DNA of 64,000 nt from Cybelea sp963824595. GTDB taxonomy: Bacteria; Vulcanimicrobiota; Vulcanimicrobiia; Vulcanimicrobiales; Vulcanimicrobiaceae. The stretch spans positions 496,001 to 560,000 of the forward strand of contig CAWGPY010000002.1 of the NCBI GenBank assembly GCA_963824595.1. Reading direction: 5' to 3'. Every line of letters starts with the position of its first letter. The first letter of the stretch is position 1. Under the pieces are notes generated by a model. The model was given only the letters and a program-made list of their open reading frames with translations, had not been told where the DNA came from and did no database searches. A program made the position numbers and the translations under genes. Positions 62,281 to 64,000 of the stretch are shown here, piece by piece.

Positions 62281-62439
62281 ATGGCAGGCCTACTCTGGGC
62301 AATCATCGTGATCTTATTCGTCATCTGGCTGGTGGGGTTCATGGCGTTCCATTTAGGGAGCCTGATCCACATCGTTCTGTTGATCGTGTTGATCCTGATC
62401 GTGGTCAACCTGCTGACCGGGCGCGGACTGCGCGTCTAG
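62281..62439 (+). CDS. Small membrane protein (lmo0937/DUF5670-like)
   Basis: 52 aa from ATG 62281, with AGGGAGGGA just upstream. Two membrane helices (MAGLLWAIIVILFVIWLVGF; LIHIVLLIVLILIVVNLL) around AFHLGS and a basic end match the lmo0937 family of tiny stress-linked membrane proteins. It sits between the Crp/Fnr regulator and a Lys-rich protein. Confidence 0.85.
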   Translation: MAGLLWAIIVILFVIWLVGFMAFHLGSLIHIVLLIVLILIVVNLLTGRGLRV

Positions 62440-62468
62440 CCCGGCCACGGGAGAGGAGTAGATAACCG

Positions 62469-62744
62469 ATGCCTGGTCGCAAGAAATCGAGCACGAGCAA
62501 AAAGTCGTCGTCGCGCAAGAAAGGCTCGACCCGCAAGAAGGCGACTTCGACGCGGAAGTACGGTCCGAAGTCGAGCCGCAAAGTGAAGCGTGCGATGCAC
62601 GAGATGAAGCGCGGCGAGCTCAAGTCCGGACGCTCGGGCAAGAAGGTGACGAGCCGCAAACAGGCTATCGCGATCGGTTTGAGCGAGGCGCGCCGCTCCG
62701 GTGCAAAAGTACCGAAGCGGACGCGCTCGCGAAAGAAAAAATAA
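62469..62744 (+). CDS. DUF6496 Lys/Arg-rich protein
   Basis: 91 aa from ATG 62469. Ser/Lys repeats at the start (RKKSSTSKKSSSRKKGSTRK) lead into KYGPKSSRKVKRAMHEMKRG and SRKQAIAIGLSEARRSGAKVPK, the DUF6496 core. Very basic, so nucleic-acid binding is likely; similar tails occur in the DUF6582 protein at 58364. Confidence 0.9.
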   Translation: MPGRKKSSTSKKSSSRKKGSTRKKATSTRKYGPKSSRKVKRAMHEMKRGELKSGRSGKKVTSRKQAIAIGLSEARRSGAKVPKRTRSRKKK

Positions 62745-62748
62745 CCGC

Positions 62749-63252
62749 CTAGGCCGGAGCTTCGAGCTGGACCGCGTTGGCGAGCGGTCCGCGGTCGGTC
62801 GTCGCGCACCCGCACGACTGCAGGACGCGGTCTACCAGGTCTTTCGACGTAGGGTCGTCGCCGCAGATCGAGACTTCGCAGCCGGACTGCGGCATGTTGA
62901 TCAGGGCGCGCACGACGCGGTGGGAGTCGAGCTTCGCGGCGAGCATTTCAGCGCCGCTGAGCGACCGATTGCCCCGCTCGCCCTCTACGGCGTCCACGAT
63001 CACCGCGCCGGCGCCCGACCCGACGGCCGATACCGCCCGGTCCACCTCTTGGCGGGGGACGGCGAAAACCAGAAGGTCCGATAACATGGCCTGGCGGTAG
63101 GGAGTGTCGTCCGCGCCGCCTACCAGCGAGGCGGCCCGCCGGGCGCGCTCTTCCGCGCCGGGGTCGCCGAAGGTCACTTGATGTCCGCCCTCGCGCAACA
63201 GGCGGCCGATCGCCATCGCGCGGTCATTGGAGCCAACGATTCCTATCTTCAT
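62749..63252 (-). CDS. F420-dependent NADP reductase-like Rossmann protein
   Basis: 167 aa from ATG 63252. MKIGIVGSNDRAMAIGRLLREGGHQVTFGDP is the NADP-binding fold of coenzyme F420-dependent NADP oxidoreductase and related small dehydrogenases; the GxGxxG pattern is altered to GSNDRA. A C-terminal CGCATT end. Some members use other coenzymes, so F420 use is not shown. Convergent with DUF6496 and divergent from rpoC. Confidence 0.8.
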   Translation of the reverse strand: MKIGIVGSNDRAMAIGRLLREGGHQVTFGDPGAEERARRAASLVGGADDTPYRQAMLSDLLVFAVPRQEVDRAVSAVGSGAGAVIVDAVEGERGNRSLSGAEMLAAKLDSHRVVRALINMPQSGCEVSICGDDPTSKDLVDRVLQSCGCATTDRGPLANAVQLEAPA

Positions 63253-63294
63253 GGAGCAGTCGTACCCCGCAACCTGGGGCCACGCTGGGTTTAC

Positions 63295-63323
63295 TTGAAC
63301 GGGGCGGGGGCGCGTGATACAAT
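63295..63323 (+). promoter_or_regulatory. Sigma-70 promoter for rpoC
   Basis: -35 TTGAAC (63295-63300), 17-bp G+C-rich spacer, -10 TACAAT (63318-63323). It lies 112 bp before the rpoC start and gives a ~105-base leader containing the palindrome GGGTACCC (63356-63363) and an ACGT-GACG-ACGT hairpin-like stretch, which may control translation. Confidence 0.8.
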
Positions 63324-63435
63324 CGCGGTCTGTGCCCCGTGCCAGCGGCGACGGTGGGTACCCTTACGTGACGACGTGAGACGCGTTTTCCCTGCGTAAG
63401 CGGCGGCAGCGGCGGGCCAGACGGAGTCCCTTCCT

Positions 63436-64000
63436 TTGAATCTTATTGACGTCAACAACTTCGACGCCATGCGCATCGGGCTGGCATCGCCCGAGCAAAT
63501 TCGCGCTTGGTCCTTTGGGGAAGTCAAGAAGCCGGAGACCATTAACTACCGCACGCTCAAGCCGGAACGCGACGGCCTGTTCTGCGAGAAGATCTTCGGC
63601 CCCACCAAAGACTGGGAGTGCCACTGCGGCAAGTACAAGCGCATCCGCTTCAAGGGAATGATCTGCGACCGCTGCGGCGTCGAGATCACCCGCGCGAAGG
63701 TGCGCCGCGAGCGCATGGGCCACATCGAGCTGGCCACGCCCGTGAGTCACATCTGGTATCTCAAGGGCGTGCCGAGCCGGATCGGCATCCTGTTGGACAT
63801 GTCGCCGCGCCAGCTGGAGAAGGTGATCTACTTCGCGGCGTACGTCGTGATCGATCCCGGCGACACCACGCTGACCAAGCGCGAGGTGCTGTCGGAGCAG
63901 AAGTATCGCGAGGCCCGCGAGAAGTTCGGCAACCGCTTTAAGGCCGGCATGGGCGCGGAGGCGATCCGCGAGCTGCTGCGCGACCTCAACCTGCGCAAGC
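63436..64000 (+). CDS. rpoC: DNA-directed RNA polymerase subunit beta' (3' partial)
   Basis: The first 188 codons of beta' are in the window; the gene runs off the right edge. TTG 63436 gives MNLIDVNNFDAMRIGLASPEQIRAWS, the usual bacterial start (GGAG at 63423-63426). The N-terminal zinc ribbon is intact (CHCGKYKRI..CDRCGVE), and GHIELATPVSHIWYLKGVPSRIG is the conserved clamp sequence. No rpoB lies upstream: 183 bp separate the start from a divergent unrelated gene, and a consensus promoter drives rpoC alone. Confidence 0.97.
   Translation, partial: MNLIDVNNFDAMRIGLASPEQIRAWSFGEVKKPETINYRTLKPERDGLFCEKIFGPTKDWECHCGKYKRIRFKGMICDRCGVEITRAKVRRERMGHIELATPVSHIWYLKGVPSRIGILLDMSPRQLEKVIYFAAYVVIDPGDTTLTKREVLSEQKYREAREKFGNRFKAGMGAEAIRELLRDLNLRK

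Overview
The window is 64 kb of dense, G+C-rich bacterial chromosome with about 69 protein genes or gene remnants, one tRNA, few gaps and many 1-4 bp gene overlaps. No single marker fixes the organism. The codon use, the Gram-positive/actinobacterial-type LexA box in front of ftsY-recA, the isolated fliJ-flbD-fliO trio, the many secreted beta-propellers and the outer-membrane-type DUF5916 barrel would suit a member of an under-sampled Terrabacteria phylum such as Eremiobacterota (WPS-2). That placement is inference.

Layout. 1-12.7 kb: secreted or envelope proteins (FecR/DUF6600 protein, sedolisin, PLC-like phosphoesterase, retropepsin-like protease, GH39/51-like hydrolase) mixed with glutamate dehydrogenase, AlkB and a small kinase. 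12.7-15.3 kb: ftsY-recA-recX behind a sigma-70 promoter with a LexA box in its spacer. 15.3-23.5 kb: small secreted proteins, two lipoprotein propellers, an aldo/keto reductase, an HdeD-like protein, a cupredoxin, one frameshifted gene and one decayed propeller fragment. 23.6-30.4 kb: OmpR/histidine-kinase pair, nuclease-like protein plus hypoxanthine phosphoribosyltransferase, GH125 mannosidase, purA, fliJ-flbD-fliO, Vgb-like propeller.

30.5-39.2 kb is the most unusual block. A consensus promoter is flanked by two CTAAATNNTTAG palindromes and followed by a 42-codon leader ORF. Next come a BlaI-type repressor, an M56 (BlaR1-type) membrane protease whose sensor domain is replaced by pentapeptide repeats, a secreted pentapeptide-repeat protein sharing the same CxGC motif, a DUF5916 barrel, an S9 peptidase and a small secreted protein. 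A strong hairpin terminator closes the block. It looks like an inducible envelope-surveillance system with a beta-helix sensor.

39.2-43.9 kb: propeller, cyclopropane-fatty-acid synthase, tRNA-Arg(UCG), then a 2.3-kb lower-G+C segment ending in a degenerate copy of the tRNA 3' end (probable relic island), followed by a broken nucleotidyltransferase module. 43.9-57.2 kb: tsaD, a large glycosidase, and a respiratory cluster in which a PQQ-type dehydrogenase, c-type cytochromes, cytochrome b, Rieske protein, CtaG and oxidase subunits I-IV form one electron-transfer chain. 57.2-64 kb: UdgX, DJ-1/PfpI protein, lysine-rich small proteins, a STAS plus GAF-PP2C-HATPase partner-switching pair, a Crp/Fnr regulator, an F420-type NADP-binding protein, and the start of rpoC with its own promoter and no rpoB upstream.
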